A stretch of DNA of 64,000 nucleotides from Arsukibacterium perlucidum DSM 18276 (GCF_000382165.1 NZ_KB907708.1:62001-126000); one strand, 5' to 3'. Shown: positions 38,952-48,380, numbered from the stretch's first letter. The notes: generated by a model from the sequence alone, not told the origin. Numbers and translations are program-made.

Positions 38952-39923
38952 ATGTCAGCGGTGTTAAGTGTTTTACTGGCCGGTGGCTGTGGCAGCCGCT
39001 TGCGTCCTTTGACCTTACATCAGGCCAAACCTGCGGTGCCTTTTGCTGGCCGCTTCCGGATAATTGATTTTGTCTTAAGTAATTTACTGCATTCTGGCTT
39101 TACCGACCTGCTGATATTAACCCAATATCAGGCCGCAGGCCTGGAGCACTACTTACAACGATACTGGTTAAGCCGCTTTCAGCATCAGGGCTTTTTGCAC
39201 TGTTGCGCTGCGCCGGCAAATGCAAATGTTGGCACCGCTGGGGCCGTGGCTATGCAATTAAGCCAGATCCGCGACTTGCGGCCACAGTATATCGCCCTGT
39301 TAAGTGCTGACCATATTTACAAAATGGACTACCGGCAATTATTGCAGTTTCATCTGCGGCAACTGGCCGCCGTCACTGTGGCGGCGGTCGCTATACCCAA
39401 AGAGCATGCCCACCACTTTGGCATTATTCAGACTGACGCCAATGGCCGGATGATCGGTTTTATTGAAAAACCTCAGACACCTCCTCCCTGTATGCCAGGC
39501 AAACCAGGTTATGTATTGGCGTCTATGGGAAACTATTTGTTTAATGCCAGTGCCCTGGAGCAAGCACTGATGTCATGCCAACCCGGTCAACACCTCGATT
39601 TTGGCCAGCACGTGTTACCAGCCTTGTTCCAACAACATGCTGTTTATGTTTACGATTTTGCTGACAATCTGTTACCAGGCACCCAGGCGCTGGCCGGTTA
39701 CTGGCGTGATGTCGGCACGCTTAATGCCTACTATGCGGCGCAGCAAGATGTGCTAAACCATCGAAGCTGGCTGCAAGGCCCGCAGCAGCCCTGGCCAATT
39801 CTGAGCGGTGACGCAATTACCCGGGTAAGGCCCCGCCATCAGTTGTGCAAAGTGCAACCGATGACAGGTGGCAGGCCTTGTTACGCGGCTAAACACTACG
39901 GCCTGCAACAACGAGCCAATTAG
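38952..39923 (+). CDS. GlgC-like nucleotidyltransferase lacking the C-terminal beta-helix domain
   Basis: The 323-residue product matches the N-terminal catalytic domain of ADP-glucose pyrophosphorylase: KPAVPFAGRFRIIDFVLSN (26-44), SADHIYKMDY (118-127) with catalytic Asp120, FIEKP, SMGNYLF and YWRDVGTL. GlgC is normally about 420 residues; the left-handed beta-helix domain that carries subunit contacts and regulation is missing, and the stop is only 29 bp from the end of convergent maeB. Two conserved sites differ: the phosphate loop reads GGCGSRL (Arg to Cys at 13) and GTADAV reads GTAGAV (Asp to Gly at 97). No other glg gene is near. It may be a changed-function enzyme or a decaying one. 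Confidence 0.75.
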   Translation: MSAVLSVLLAGGCGSRLRPLTLHQAKPAVPFAGRFRIIDFVLSNLLHSGFTDLLILTQYQAAGLEHYLQRYWLSRFQHQGFLHCCAAPANANVGTAGAVAMQLSQIRDLRPQYIALLSADHIYKMDYRQLLQFHLRQLAAVTVAAVAIPKEHAHHFGIIQTDANGRMIGFIEKPQTPPPCMPGKPGYVLASMGNYLFNASALEQALMSCQPGQHLDFGQHVLPALFQQHAVYVYDFADNLLPGTQALAGYWRDVGTLNAYYAAQQDVLNHRSWLQGPQQPWPILSGDAITRVRPRHQLCKVQPMTGGRPCYAAKHYGLQQRAN

Positions 39924-39952
39924 CTGACAACAGAGTAAGTTCGCTGCGGACC

Positions 39953-41194
39953 TTACTGATAGTAATTGTCTGGCAGCTCAATCCGCGCCACGCCAGAGGC
40001 TACTGCCGCTTCAGCAACAGCACGGGCAACCCGTGGCAGCAACCTTGGGTCCATTGGCTTGGGTATAATATAGGCTTTGCCAAATTCCAGTTTATCGATT
40101 TGGGCGGCCTGCAGCACTGCAGCTGGCACCGGCTCTTTGGCGATCGCACGAATGGCATTAACTGCAGCAATTTTCATTTCATCGTTGATAACACTGGCGC
40201 GCACATCGAGTGCGCCACGAAAAATAAACGGGAAACACAAAACATTATTAACCTGATTAGGATAATCAGAACGACCGGTCGCCATAATCAAATCTTTACG
40301 GGCTGCATGGGCCAGTGCCGGTTTTATTTCAGGGTCAGGATTGGAACAAGCGAAAATCACCGGATTTGGCGCCATTAATTGCAAAGCCTCGGGTGGCAGC
40401 ACATCCGGGCCGGACACCCCGACAAATACATCAGCGCCGTTTAGTGCATCTTCCAGGGTTCGTTTATCTGTGTTGTTAGCGAACAGCAATTTGTACTGGT
40501 TTAAGTCATCACGCCGGGTATGAATAACCCCTTTGGTATCCAGCATATAGATATGCTCGCGCTGCGCGCCACATTTGATCAGCAGCTCCATACAGGCGAT
40601 AGCAGCTGCGCCGGCACCCATACAGACAATAATAGCTTTGTTGATGTCTTTACCCTGAATTTCCAGCGCGTTCAGCATGCCAGCGGCCGTAACGATAGCG
40701 GTACCATGCTGATCATCATGAAATACCGGTATTTTACAGCGTTTAATCAACTCTTTTTCAATTTCAAAGCATTCCGGCGCTTTAATATCTTCCAGGTTAA
40801 TACCACCAAAGGTATCTGCGATATTGGCAACCGTATTAATAAATTCTTCAGTAGTGCGATGGCTGACTTCAATATCAATCGAGTCCAGATTGGCAAAACG
40901 TTTAAACAGCAAAGCCTTACCTTCCATAACCGGCTTGGAGGCCATAGGCCCTAAATTACCTAAGCCAAGAATTGCCGTGCCATTGGTAATTACCGCCACC
41001 AGATTGCCTTTGGCGGTATATTTGTAGACATTGTCAACGTCAGCCGCAATTTCGCGCACCGGCTCCGCCACGCCGGGACTATATGCCAGCGCCAGATCTT
41101 TTACGGTTTCTGCCGGCTTACTGATTTCAATACTAATTTTGCCCGGGGTCGGCTCTGCATGGTACCTCAGTGCCTGCTCTCTGAAATCTGACAT
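39953..41194 (-). CDS. maeB: Malic enzyme, short form
   Basis: This enzyme decarboxylates malate to pyruvate with NAD(P)+ and a divalent metal. The 413 residues comprise only the malic-enzyme part (VAEPVREI, FHDDQHGTAIV with metal site, VCMGAGAAAIACMELL as the Rossmann loop); the phosphotransacetylase domain of the 759-residue E. coli MaeB is not present. The start ATG 41194 has AGGA upstream. It faces the GlgC-like gene convergently. NADP preference is likely from family similarity but cannot be read here. Confidence 0.93.
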   Translation of the reverse strand: MSDFREQALRYHAEPTPGKISIEISKPAETVKDLALAYSPGVAEPVREIAADVDNVYKYTAKGNLVAVITNGTAILGLGNLGPMASKPVMEGKALLFKRFANLDSIDIEVSHRTTEEFINTVANIADTFGGINLEDIKAPECFEIEKELIKRCKIPVFHDDQHGTAIVTAAGMLNALEIQGKDINKAIIVCMGAGAAAIACMELLIKCGAQREHIYMLDTKGVIHTRRDDLNQYKLLFANNTDKRTLEDALNGADVFVGVSGPDVLPPEALQLMAPNPVIFACSNPDPEIKPALAHAARKDLIMATGRSDYPNQVNNVLCFPFIFRGALDVRASVINDEMKIAAVNAIRAIAKEPVPAAVLQAAQIDKLEFGKAYIIPKPMDPRLLPRVARAVAEAAVASGVARIELPDNYYQ

Positions 41195-41749
41195 CTTGTT
41201 TTCCTGCTTATAATGAGTGAGGGTAACTTCTGATTGTTATTGTTATGCGACGGCGATACGGTGATCTTACCAGCGCAGCTGCGCCTTACTGACCATACCA
41301 CTTTAGTCTTATTGCCAGCTGTTATAGCAACTTCAGCCGCAATCGCCAAGCCCACACCTGGCACGAAATTTCCCTTATCAGGTAAAAATCAACATAATCC
41401 GGATACTTTGCGCTTCCGCTATCGATTAAGATTGCGATTATTGTGATTAACTATCAGCAAATGTAGCCACCTGTTTCAGCTCAAAATGCTGGCAATTCAG
41501 GCGTGTAGCCATCTAAAAGCCTCATTCGGAATTGCATAATCAGCTAAATGATGGAAAATAAACCATTTTTTTTATTAATAACGACTATTTGCTTAAAAAA
41601 CCAGCAGATAATCATAGTTCTGATTTACTAACCAAGCTCCCCCCAGGCAATACATTTGTTTACAGTTTGCTGTCCCTATTGTCTTGACCCTGCAGACTGA
41701 GTGGCCGATCATTGTCATATAAATTTTTTGTAAACAGGCTGGGGGAATA
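41195..41749. other. 555-bp non-coding region
   Basis: This is the longest gap in the window, between maeB and the Sel1 gene, which are divergent. It is AT-rich with several short A/T runs. I see no convincing ORF, RNA gene, hairpin terminator or repeat. Promoters for both flanking genes must lie here, but no hexamer pair is good enough to name. Confidence 0.6.
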
Positions 41750-42655
41750 ATGCAAGCATCACGGATAGTAAGCGCGATAGCGCTTAGCCTAACACTGACT
41801 TTTACCGGAGTGAGCAGCATGCCTGCCATGGCAGCAGCCGGAGCAAAGGTATGTCAAGGTGACCAGTGTGCAAATGAGATGCGGCGCTTGATTAAACTGG
41901 CGCGCAGTGGTAGCGGTGACGCAGCGGCATTTGTTGCCATGGCTTACGCGTCTGGCGATGGACTGGAACTCGACCACAAAGAAGCAGCACGTTTTATTAA
42001 GCTTGGCGTCAGGCATCGTAACCCAATGGCAACCTACCTGATGTCAGATTGGTATCGTAATGGTTTTGTGCTGGAGCAGGATACCGCTCAGGCCGATAAA
42101 TTATTAGCCCAGGCGGTGCAAAGTGATTACCCGCCTGCCATGTACCAGCAGGCGTTGTTATATTTACAAACTGACGATGAAACCAGAGTAACTGAAGCTG
42201 TTAGTTTGCTTGAGAAAGCAGCCGAAAATAAACTAATGAACGCGATGTTTCTGCTGGCAAGGCTGAAGCAGACAGGCACCGCCACAGAGCAGGATTTAGC
42301 CGGAGCCGGTGCTTTATACAAAGCATTAACGCTGGCGCGTCACCCTCAGGCTCGTGACTATCTGCAACAGGTAATAGACGAAATGGCCACGGACCAGCAG
42401 CAAACTGAGCTGATTACCGACTTCAGAAGTGTTGATGATATTGAAGTTATTCAGGTACGTGGCCAGAAAATGGAAGCTAATGTGATGCTGGATGGTTTAG
42501 TAAGGCGGCTTAATGCCAGTGGCAAATATGATCGCCGCTCTATTGGCAGCCGGATCAGCGGCGTTAGCTGTGAGAATTCAGGTTCTGCCTGCGCGTCAGT
42601 CAAACCAGATAAAGGTGCCAGCTCTCTAGGTGAAGTATTAAGCGGTAGCAAGTAA
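41750..42655 (+). CDS. Secreted Sel1-like repeat protein
   Basis: The 301 residues begin with a signal peptide of about 28 residues (LSLTLTFTGVSSMPAMAAA) and continue with TPR-like Sel1 repeats between about 40 and 200 (for example AAFVAMAYASGDGLELDHKEA, then similar units spaced 36-38 residues apart). A non-repeat tail has four cysteines near the C-terminus (SCENSGSAC is part). Sel1 proteins act as protein-protein scaffolds, here in the periplasm; the partner is unknown. ATG has GGGGG about 6 bp upstream. The gene ends 70 bp before a bidirectional terminator. Confidence 0.75.
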   Translation: MQASRIVSAIALSLTLTFTGVSSMPAMAAAGAKVCQGDQCANEMRRLIKLARSGSGDAAAFVAMAYASGDGLELDHKEAARFIKLGVRHRNPMATYLMSDWYRNGFVLEQDTAQADKLLAQAVQSDYPPAMYQQALLYLQTDDETRVTEAVSLLEKAAENKLMNAMFLLARLKQTGTATEQDLAGAGALYKALTLARHPQARDYLQQVIDEMATDQQQTELITDFRSVDDIEVIQVRGQKMEANVMLDGLVRRLNASGKYDRRSIGSRISGVSCENSGSACASVKPDKGASSLGEVLSGSK

Positions 42656-42660
42656 CTATT

Positions 42661-42696
42661 AGCTATAACTGCCCCGACAGCTATAACTGCCCTGAC
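42661..42696 (+). repeat. Tandem 18-bp repeat behind the Sel1 gene
   Basis: AGCTATAACTGCCCCGAC (42661-42678) is followed directly by a copy that differs by one base (42679-42696), then a fading third unit beginning AGCTGAAACT. It lies between the Sel1 stop and the terminator hairpin. Confidence 0.85.
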
Positions 42697-42723
42697 AGCT
42701 GAAACTAAGTAGCAAGCTGCAAT

Positions 42724-42751
42724 AAAAAAAGCACCCGAAGGTGCTTTTTTT
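42724..42751. terminator. Bidirectional terminator between the Sel1 gene and rpmE
   Basis: GCACC (42731-42735) and GGTGC (42740-42744) close a CGAA loop. Seven A precede and seven T follow, so both strands give a hairpin with a U-run. It serves the convergent Sel1 gene and rpmE. Confidence 0.85.
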
Positions 42752-42773
42752 GTGTGCGACATATCCAGGCGAA

Positions 42774-42986
42774 TTAACGATTGCCCAGCACCGCGAAACG
42801 TTTTTTGAAGCGGTCAACCCGGCCGCCAACGTCTAATACTTTCTGCTTACCAGTATAGAACGGGTGGCAGCTTGAACATACGTCCAAGTGAATATCTTTG
42901 CACAGGGCTGAGTGCGTTTTGAAGCTGTTACCGCAAGTACAGGTTGCAGTAATTTCTTTGTATTCTGGGTGGATACCTGGTTTCAT
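42774..42986 (-). CDS. rpmE: 50S ribosomal protein L31
   Basis: L31 bridges the small and large ribosomal subunits. The 70 residues are full length and contain the four-cysteine zinc site of the zinc-binding (C+) form: CTC near residues 16-18 and CSSC near 37-40. The conserved [10 protein letters not shown] follows. It is divergent from priA as in many Gammaproteobacteria. Genomes often keep a second zinc-free L31 (ykgM) elsewhere, which cannot be judged here. Confidence 0.98.
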   Translation of the reverse strand: MKPGIHPEYKEITATCTCGNSFKTHSALCKDIHLDVCSSCHPFYTGKQKVLDVGGRVDRFKKRFAVLGNR

Positions 42987-43130
42987 GGGTTACCTCGTTA
43001 GGCCGTATCGCTATCTGGTCATCATGTGCCAGACACCATACGTAATTACAGTTAATTAAGGGCGCGTAGCTTAATAGATAGCCAGCAAAGTTGCAACTGT
43101 CATACCGGCTTATTTACAACTTTGTTTTAC

Positions 43131-43159
43131 TTGGCAGTGGCCAGAGTGCACCTTACACT
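43131..43159 (+). promoter_or_regulatory. priA promoter
   Basis: TTGGCA (43131-43136) and TACACT (43154-43159) are spaced by 17 bp, about 30 bp ahead of the priA GTG. Both hexamers differ from consensus at one or two positions. Confidence 0.6.
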
Positions 43160-43189
43160 ATGGCTTGCCTAACCTGAAGGATTTTAGCT

Positions 43190-45364
43190 GTGTCAGTTAT
43201 TCGCGTTGCTCTGCCGTTGCCATTACGACAACACTTTGATTATTTGCTTAGTGCCGGCCAGCAGGTGCAGATTGGCAGCAGGCTGCGGGTTCCTTTTGGC
43301 AAGCGCGAGTTAATTGGTATTGCCTGGCAACTTAATCCCGCTGATCATTATCCTTTGGCGCAGTTAAAACCAGTGATCAGTGTTATTGATAAGCAGCCCG
43401 TATTAAGTGACACCCTGCGCCAGTTGCTGACTTTTGCGGCCGAGTACTATCATCATCCGCTGGGGGAAGTATTAACGGCTGCCCTGCCCGCATTACTGCG
43501 GGAAGGCAAAGACCTGGCAGAGTACCAGCAATATGCCTGGCGCCTCACCGCTGCCGGCACGGATGCCAGCGCGGCAGACTTTAAACGCTCGGCCCGTCAA
43601 TTAGCATTATTCCAGGCGCTGCAGGCTGGCCCTGTGCCAGCTATTGAGTTACTGATCAGTCATCCGCGCACCGCTTTTAAGCAACTTGCAGATAAAGGCC
43701 TGATTGAGCAACAGGTATTGCCACTGACCCCCTTTAGCCAGCAAGGTCTGAAACAACCCGCATTGCGGCTGACAGCCGACCAGGCATTAGCTGTGACTGC
43801 AATTAATCAGGCTGCCGGCCGTTTTCAGAGTTTGTTACTGGAAGGGGTCACGGGTTCAGGCAAAACAGAAGTTTACCTGCAAGCTATCGCCCCACTGCTC
43901 GACGCCGGTCAGCAGGTGCTATTGATAGTGCCGGAAATAGGCCTTACCCCGCAAACACTCTCCCGCTTTCAGAGTCGTTTTCAGGCGCCGGTACTGTGCT
44001 GGCATTCCAACCTGACTGATACAGAGCGCCTGAACTGCTGGCAACAAACGCAGGCTGGCAGCGCCGCTATTGTCGTCGGCACTCGCTCAGCCTTGTTTTT
44101 ACCTTTTGCCCGCCTCGGTTTAATTATTATTGATGAAGAGCATGATCAATCACTAAAACAGCAGGATGGCTTTCGCTATCACGCCAGGGATCTGGCGATT
44201 AAACGGGCAGCCATTGAGCATTGTCCTATTTTGCTTGGCTCAGCAACGCCGTCATTGGAAAGCCTGTACAATTGTCAGCAGCAACGCTTTATTCACCTTA
44301 GCCTGCATAACCGGGCTGGTGGCCAGGCTATGCCGCGTTACCAACTGGTAGATTTAAAACAGCAGGTGCTGCAATTTGGTCTGGCCAGCCAGACGTTGCA
44401 GTATATTCGCCAGCAGCTGCAGCAAGGCATGCAGGTAATGTTATTTTTAAACCGGCGTGGCTTTGCCCCGGCATTGAGCTGCCAAGAGTGCGGCTGGCTG
44501 ACGGAATGCCATCGCTGCAGTGCATTTACCACCTATCATAAACAAAGCAGACAGCTGGTATGTCACCACTGCGGTGCAATAAAAGCAGTGCCGCGCCAAT
44601 GCAAACAATGTGGCAGCGCCCGCTTAGCACCTGTTGGACAAGGCACCGAGCAGCTGGAAGAAAATTTACAGCAATTGTTCCCGGATGTTGCGATTACCCG
44701 GCTTGATCGCGACACGACGCGCCGCAAGGGGGCGTTAGCAAGCGCGCTTGATAGCATCAATCAAAGTGGCCCACGACTGATATTGGGTACCCAGATGCTG
44801 GCTAAAGGCCATCACTTTCCATTCGTAACCCTGGTGGTTATTGTCGATGTCGATGGCGCTCTGTACAGCAGCGATTTCAGAGCCCCGGAGCAACTCGGCC
44901 AGTTGCTTACTCAGGTAGCCGGCAGGGCAGGCCGGGGCAGCAATCCGGGCACCGTATTACTGCAGACGCATTACCCGGAGCATGTGCTGCTGCAGGATAT
45001 TATTCAAAATGGCTATGCCTCTTTTGCCCGCAGCGCCCTGCTGGAAAGGCAGCACACCCGCTTGCCGCCATACCAGCATCTGGCGTTATTCCGGGCAGAA
45101 GCGCTGCAAAGCACCCTGTGCCAACAATGGTTATCAGAGCTGGTGAGCCTGGCTAAAACTTTGCCAGGGCTGGAGTTATTGGGGCCTGTCAGTTCGCCAA
45201 TGGAAAAACGGGCCGGCAAATACCGCTGGCAGTTACAGCTATATAGCAGCCAGCGGCCGCAGCTGCATCAGGCACTAAATACATTGCTGGCGGCGTTGCA
45301 AAGCTGGCCACTAAGCCGCCAGCTAAAGTGGCAGCTGGATGTCGATCCAATCGATCTGAGTTAA
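43190..45364 (+). CDS. priA: Primosomal replication protein N' (helicase PriA)
   Basis: PriA restarts stalled replication forks by loading DnaB after recombination repair. The 724-residue product starts at GTG with AAGGA about 9 bp upstream. After an N-terminal 3'-end-binding and winged-helix region come the helicase lobes: Walker A GVTGSGKTEVYLQ near residue 220, DEEH box in IIIDEEHDQS, and an eight-cysteine zinc cluster (CQECGW, CHRC, CHHCG, CKQCGS) near 425-480. The C-terminal lobe is complete. It is divergent from rpmE and 87 bp ahead of ftsN. Confidence 0.97.
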   Translation: MSVIRVALPLPLRQHFDYLLSAGQQVQIGSRLRVPFGKRELIGIAWQLNPADHYPLAQLKPVISVIDKQPVLSDTLRQLLTFAAEYYHHPLGEVLTAALPALLREGKDLAEYQQYAWRLTAAGTDASAADFKRSARQLALFQALQAGPVPAIELLISHPRTAFKQLADKGLIEQQVLPLTPFSQQGLKQPALRLTADQALAVTAINQAAGRFQSLLLEGVTGSGKTEVYLQAIAPLLDAGQQVLLIVPEIGLTPQTLSRFQSRFQAPVLCWHSNLTDTERLNCWQQTQAGSAAIVVGTRSALFLPFARLGLIIIDEEHDQSLKQQDGFRYHARDLAIKRAAIEHCPILLGSATPSLESLYNCQQQRFIHLSLHNRAGGQAMPRYQLVDLKQQVLQFGLASQTLQYIRQQLQQGMQVMLFLNRRGFAPALSCQECGWLTECHRCSAFTTYHKQSRQLVCHHCGAIKAVPRQCKQCGSARLAPVGQGTEQLEENLQQLFPDVAITRLDRDTTRRKGALASALDSINQSGPRLILGTQMLAKGHHFPFVTLVVIVDVDGALYSSDFRAPEQLGQLLTQVAGRAGRGSNPGTVLLQTHYPEHVLLQDIIQNGYASFARSALLERQHTRLPPYQHLALFRAEALQSTLCQQWLSELVSLAKTLPGLELLGPVSSPMEKRAGKYRWQLQLYSSQRPQLHQALNTLLAALQSWPLSRQLKWQLDVDPIDLS

Positions 45365-45451
45365 CTGCATTGGTGCTGCTTATTTCTTTTTCAGACTAAG
45401 CAGGTAGAATAGCGCCAGTGAATACATAAGCCAGGTTGTTAAGCTGTCAAT

Positions 45452-46027
45452 ATGCCGCAAAAAGATTACGTAAAAACTGCCCGTCCCAAGCCGAAAGCCA
45501 AACCCCGGGCTACTAACACGCGCCGGGGCAATAGCCGGCCGGCACAAGGTGCAAGTCGTCCCTGGCTCCTGATTATTATCACGGCATTGCTGCTCGGTAG
45601 TTTTGGCTGGTTTTTATGGTATTTAAAACAGCAACCAGCCAACACGCAACAGCCCCCTGCAAAAGTGAGCCAGAGCAAACCCGTTGTTGATGAGCTGCCT
45701 GCTAAGCCGATTGCCGAGCCTTACCAATACATTAAAGAACTAGAAAATAAAGAAGTACAAGTGGAGGTAGACACTACAGAGCGCGAAAATCTGGGGCCCT
45801 TTCAAATGCAATGTGGTTCATTCCGTCAGGCCGAACAAGCCGAAGCTATGCGTGCTCAGATTGCTTTTGCCGGCTTTGCCTCTGCCGTGCGCCGCACCGA
45901 AGGCAGTAATGGCGTCTGGTATCGGGTGGTATTAGGTCCTTATGATTCGAAACGTCAGGCCACTGCCGATCGCAACCGGCTGCAGCAACAAAATATCAAT
46001 GGCTGTCGGATCTGGAACTGGACTTGA
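45452..46027 (+). CDS. ftsN: Cell division protein FtsN (SPOR)
   Basis: FtsN triggers septal peptidoglycan synthesis after divisome assembly. The 191-residue product has a basic cytoplasmic start (residues 1-36), one transmembrane helix at about 37-58 (PWLLIIITALLLGSFGWFLWY), a linker, and a SPOR domain from about 110 to the end (GPFQMQCGSFRQAEQAEAM). E. coli FtsN is longer (319 residues). The gene lies between priA and hslV as in E. coli, but with no cytR between, so FtsN is the best call over a generic SPOR protein. Confidence 0.88.
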   Translation: MPQKDYVKTARPKPKAKPRATNTRRGNSRPAQGASRPWLLIIITALLLGSFGWFLWYLKQQPANTQQPPAKVSQSKPVVDELPAKPIAEPYQYIKELENKEVQVEVDTTERENLGPFQMQCGSFRQAEQAEAMRAQIAFAGFASAVRRTEGSNGVWYRVVLGPYDSKRQATADRNRLQQQNINGCRIWNWT

Positions 46028-46051
46028 AAAGCAGAGCCTCCAGCCACACTT
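46023..46051 (+). promoter_or_regulatory. Likely sigma-32 heat-shock promoter of hslVU
   Basis: CTTGAAA (46023-46029) matches the sigma-32 -35 element exactly, and CCACACTT (46044-46051) matches 6 of 8 positions of the -10 CCCCATNT, with a 14-bp spacer. It overlaps the ftsN stop codon and lies 36 bp ahead of hslV. E. coli hslVU is also heat induced. Confidence 0.6.
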
Positions 46052-46086
46052 AAGCCCTAGGTTCATTCGCCATAGGGCAAAAATCC

Positions 46087-46605
46087 ATGACAACTATCGT
46101 TTCTGTTCGCCGTAATGGCCATGTCGCTATTGGCGGCGATGGCCAGGTGTCGTTAGGTAATACCGTAATGAAAGGTAATGCCCGTAAGGTACGCCGGCTC
46201 TATAACAACAAAGTGCTGGCCGGTTTTGCCGGGGGTACTGCTGATGCTTTCACTTTATTTGAACGTTTTGAAGCTAAACTTGAACTACACCAGGGCCATT
46301 TAATGCGGGCGGCGGTAGAACTGGCTAAAGACTGGCGCACCGATCGTATGCTGCGCAAGCTCGAAGCACTGTTGGCCGTCGCTGATGCTAACTGCTCATT
46401 GATTATTACTGGCAACGGCGACGTTATTCAGCCAGAGCAGGATTTAATTGCTATTGGCAGCGGCGGCCCTTACGCCCAGGCTGCCGCCACCGCTTTATTA
46501 CAAAACACCGAGCTTAGCGCCCAGGATATTGTTGAGAAAAGCTTAACGATTGCTGGTGATATCTGTGTATACACCAATCAGCAACACACCATTGAACAAC
46601 TTTAA
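46087..46605 (+). CDS. hslV: ATP-dependent protease subunit HslV
   Basis: HslV is the dodecameric threonine peptidase of the HslVU protease. The 172 residues match the family. After removal of the first Met, Thr2 is the nucleophile ([20 protein letters not shown]); Lys33-type general base lies in [10 protein letters not shown], and the [11 protein letters not shown] segment near residue 125 is intact. It is 11 bp ahead of hslU and follows a probable sigma-32 promoter. Confidence 0.98.
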   Translation: MTTIVSVRRNGHVAIGGDGQVSLGNTVMKGNARKVRRLYNNKVLAGFAGGTADAFTLFERFEAKLELHQGHLMRAAVELAKDWRTDRMLRKLEALLAVADANCSLIITGNGDVIQPEQDLIAIGSGGPYAQAAATALLQNTELSAQDIVEKSLTIAGDICVYTNQQHTIEQL

Positions 46606-46616
46606 GCAGGTTTATT

Positions 46617-47951
46617 ATGTCTGATATGACACCCAGAGAAATTGTCCACGAGCTGGACCGGCATATTATTGGCCAGAGCAAAGCAAAGCGGGCGGTCGCC
46701 ATCGCCCTGCGCAATCGCTGGCGCCGGATGCAGTTGGAAGTTGGCCTGCGCGCCGAAGTAACGCCGAAGAATATCCTGATGATTGGCCCGACCGGTGTTG
46801 GTAAAACCGAAATTGCCCGTCGTTTAGCCAAACTGGCCAATGCCCCCTTTATTAAGGTAGAAGCCACTAAGTTCACCGAAGTTGGTTATGTTGGCAAAGA
46901 AGTTGAGAGCATTATCCGCGATTTGACCGACAGTGCCGTGAAAATGTTGCGCGAGCAGGCGATTGCGAAAAACCGCTTCCGGGCAGAGGAAGCTGCCGAA
47001 GAACGGATCCTGGATGCCCTTCTGCCTAGGGGGCGCGACAACTGGGTAGAAACTGATAACCAACCCACCCCTGACAATAATACCCGGCAAATTTTCCGTA
47101 AGAAGTTGCGCGAAGGTCAGCTGGATGATAAAGAAATTGAACTTGAACTGGCACAAAGCCAGGTTGGCATAGAAATTATGGCGCCACCTGGCATGGAAGA
47201 AATGACCTCACAACTGCAAAGCATGTTTCAGAGTCTGGGCAGTGACAAAAAGAAAAAGCGTAAGCTGAAAATTAAAGACGCCTTTAAACAGTTAGTGGAA
47301 GAAGAAGCTGCCAGGCTGGTTAACCCGGAAGAACTGAAGGCCGAAGCACTGGAAGCCGTTGAACAAAATGGCATCGTATTTCTGGACGAAATTGACAAAA
47401 TCTGTAAGCGCGGTGAAACCAGCGGCCCCGATGTCTCCCGTGAAGGGGTGCAACGTGATTTACTGCCGCTAATTGAGGGCTGTACCGTTAATACTAAACA
47501 TGGCATGGTAAAAACAGACCATATTTTATTTATTGCCTCTGGTGCCTTTCAGATGAGTAAGCCTTCTGATTTAGTACCCGAGCTGCAAGGCCGGCTGCCA
47601 ATCCGGGTAGAACTGGAAGCGCTGACAGCCGCGGATTTTGAGCGTATTTTAACTGAGCCTAAAGCGTCGCTGACCGAGCAATCTATTGCCATGCTGGCAA
47701 CCGAAGGCGTGCATATCAGTTTTAGTGACGAGGGCATTAAACGGATTGCTGCGGCAGCGTTTCAGGTTAATGAAACCACCGAAAACATCGGGGCCCGCCG
47801 CCTTTACACGGTTATGGAGCGCTTACTGGAAGAAATATCCTATGATGCAGCTGACCACGCCGGTGAGCATATCGAGATTACTGCCGATTATGTCGAGCAA
47901 CATCTGGGGGCACTGGTGCAGGATGAAGATTTAAGCCGGTTTATCCTGTAA
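46617..47951 (+). CDS. hslU: HslU ATPase subunit
   Basis: HslU is the AAA+ unfoldase ring that feeds protein into HslV. The 444 residues are full length. Walker [10 protein letters not shown] is at 57-65 (Lys63), the pore loop is GYVGKEVES near 91-99, Walker B is VFLDEID, and the C-terminal LSRFIL tail that inserts into HslV is present. The I-domain lies between about 110 and 245. It follows hslV by 11 bp with a good ribosome site (AGCAGG). Confidence 0.98.
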   Translation: MSDMTPREIVHELDRHIIGQSKAKRAVAIALRNRWRRMQLEVGLRAEVTPKNILMIGPTGVGKTEIARRLAKLANAPFIKVEATKFTEVGYVGKEVESIIRDLTDSAVKMLREQAIAKNRFRAEEAAEERILDALLPRGRDNWVETDNQPTPDNNTRQIFRKKLREGQLDDKEIELELAQSQVGIEIMAPPGMEEMTSQLQSMFQSLGSDKKKKRKLKIKDAFKQLVEEEAARLVNPEELKAEALEAVEQNGIVFLDEIDKICKRGETSGPDVSREGVQRDLLPLIEGCTVNTKHGMVKTDHILFIASGAFQMSKPSDLVPELQGRLPIRVELEALTAADFERILTEPKASLTEQSIAMLATEGVHISFSDEGIKRIAAAAFQVNETTENIGARRLYTVMERLLEEISYDAADHAGEHIEITADYVEQHLGALVQDEDLSRFIL

Positions 47952-47984
47952 TTGATAGCGCGTTGAGTGAAGGCTTAATAACAT

Positions 47985-48353
47985 ATGACATTGCGCACCC
48001 TGCATTACCACCAGCAACAACGTTTGCTGGATCTGATATTCACTGACGGCACGGTAAAAGTGCTGTCAGCTGAGTTTTTGCGGGTGCATTCACCATCCGC
48101 CGAAGTGCGCGGGCACGGCCAGCCAAAATTGGTCACCAATAAACGCGATGTGGCGATCCGGTCTATTAGCCCGGTAGGTCATTATGGCGTTAAATTAACT
48201 TTTGATGATGGGCATAATACCGGCTTGTACCATTTCAGCTATTTATGCCAATTGGCAGACGAGCAGCATACACTGTGGCAGCAATACCTGGCACTGCTTA
48301 AAGCAGCCAATGCCAGCCGCGAAAGCCTGATAAACACCCGCCAGCTTAGTTAG
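47985..48353 (+). CDS. DUF971 protein (gamma-butyrobetaine hydroxylase-like N-terminal domain)
   Basis: The 122 residues match DUF971, which occurs alone in bacteria and as the N-terminal domain of gamma-butyrobetaine hydroxylase-type proteins in eukaryotes. It reads LHYHQQQRLLDLIFTDGTVK, then a sheet with VTNKRDVAIRSISPVGHYGVK and DDGHNTGLYHFSYL. In eukaryotes the corresponding domain holds zinc; the bacterial role is uncertain. It is 33 bp behind hslU and convergent with the chemoreceptor gene, with stops 27 bp apart. Confidence 0.85.
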   Translation: MTLRTLHYHQQQRLLDLIFTDGTVKVLSAEFLRVHSPSAEVRGHGQPKLVTNKRDVAIRSISPVGHYGVKLTFDDGHNTGLYHFSYLCQLADEQHTLWQQYLALLKAANASRESLINTRQLS

Positions 48354-48380
48354 CAGGTCAGATCGTGAGTTATTAGCAAC

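Noticed and set aside
41195-41749. Short frames of 60-78 codons in the long non-coding gap
   Set aside because: They lack ribosome sites, overlap each other on both strands and match no family.
42451-42762. A 103-codon minus-strand frame over the end of the Sel1 gene
   Set aside because: It crosses the tandem repeat and the bidirectional terminator and is low in complexity; the Sel1 frame with its signal peptide is the real gene.
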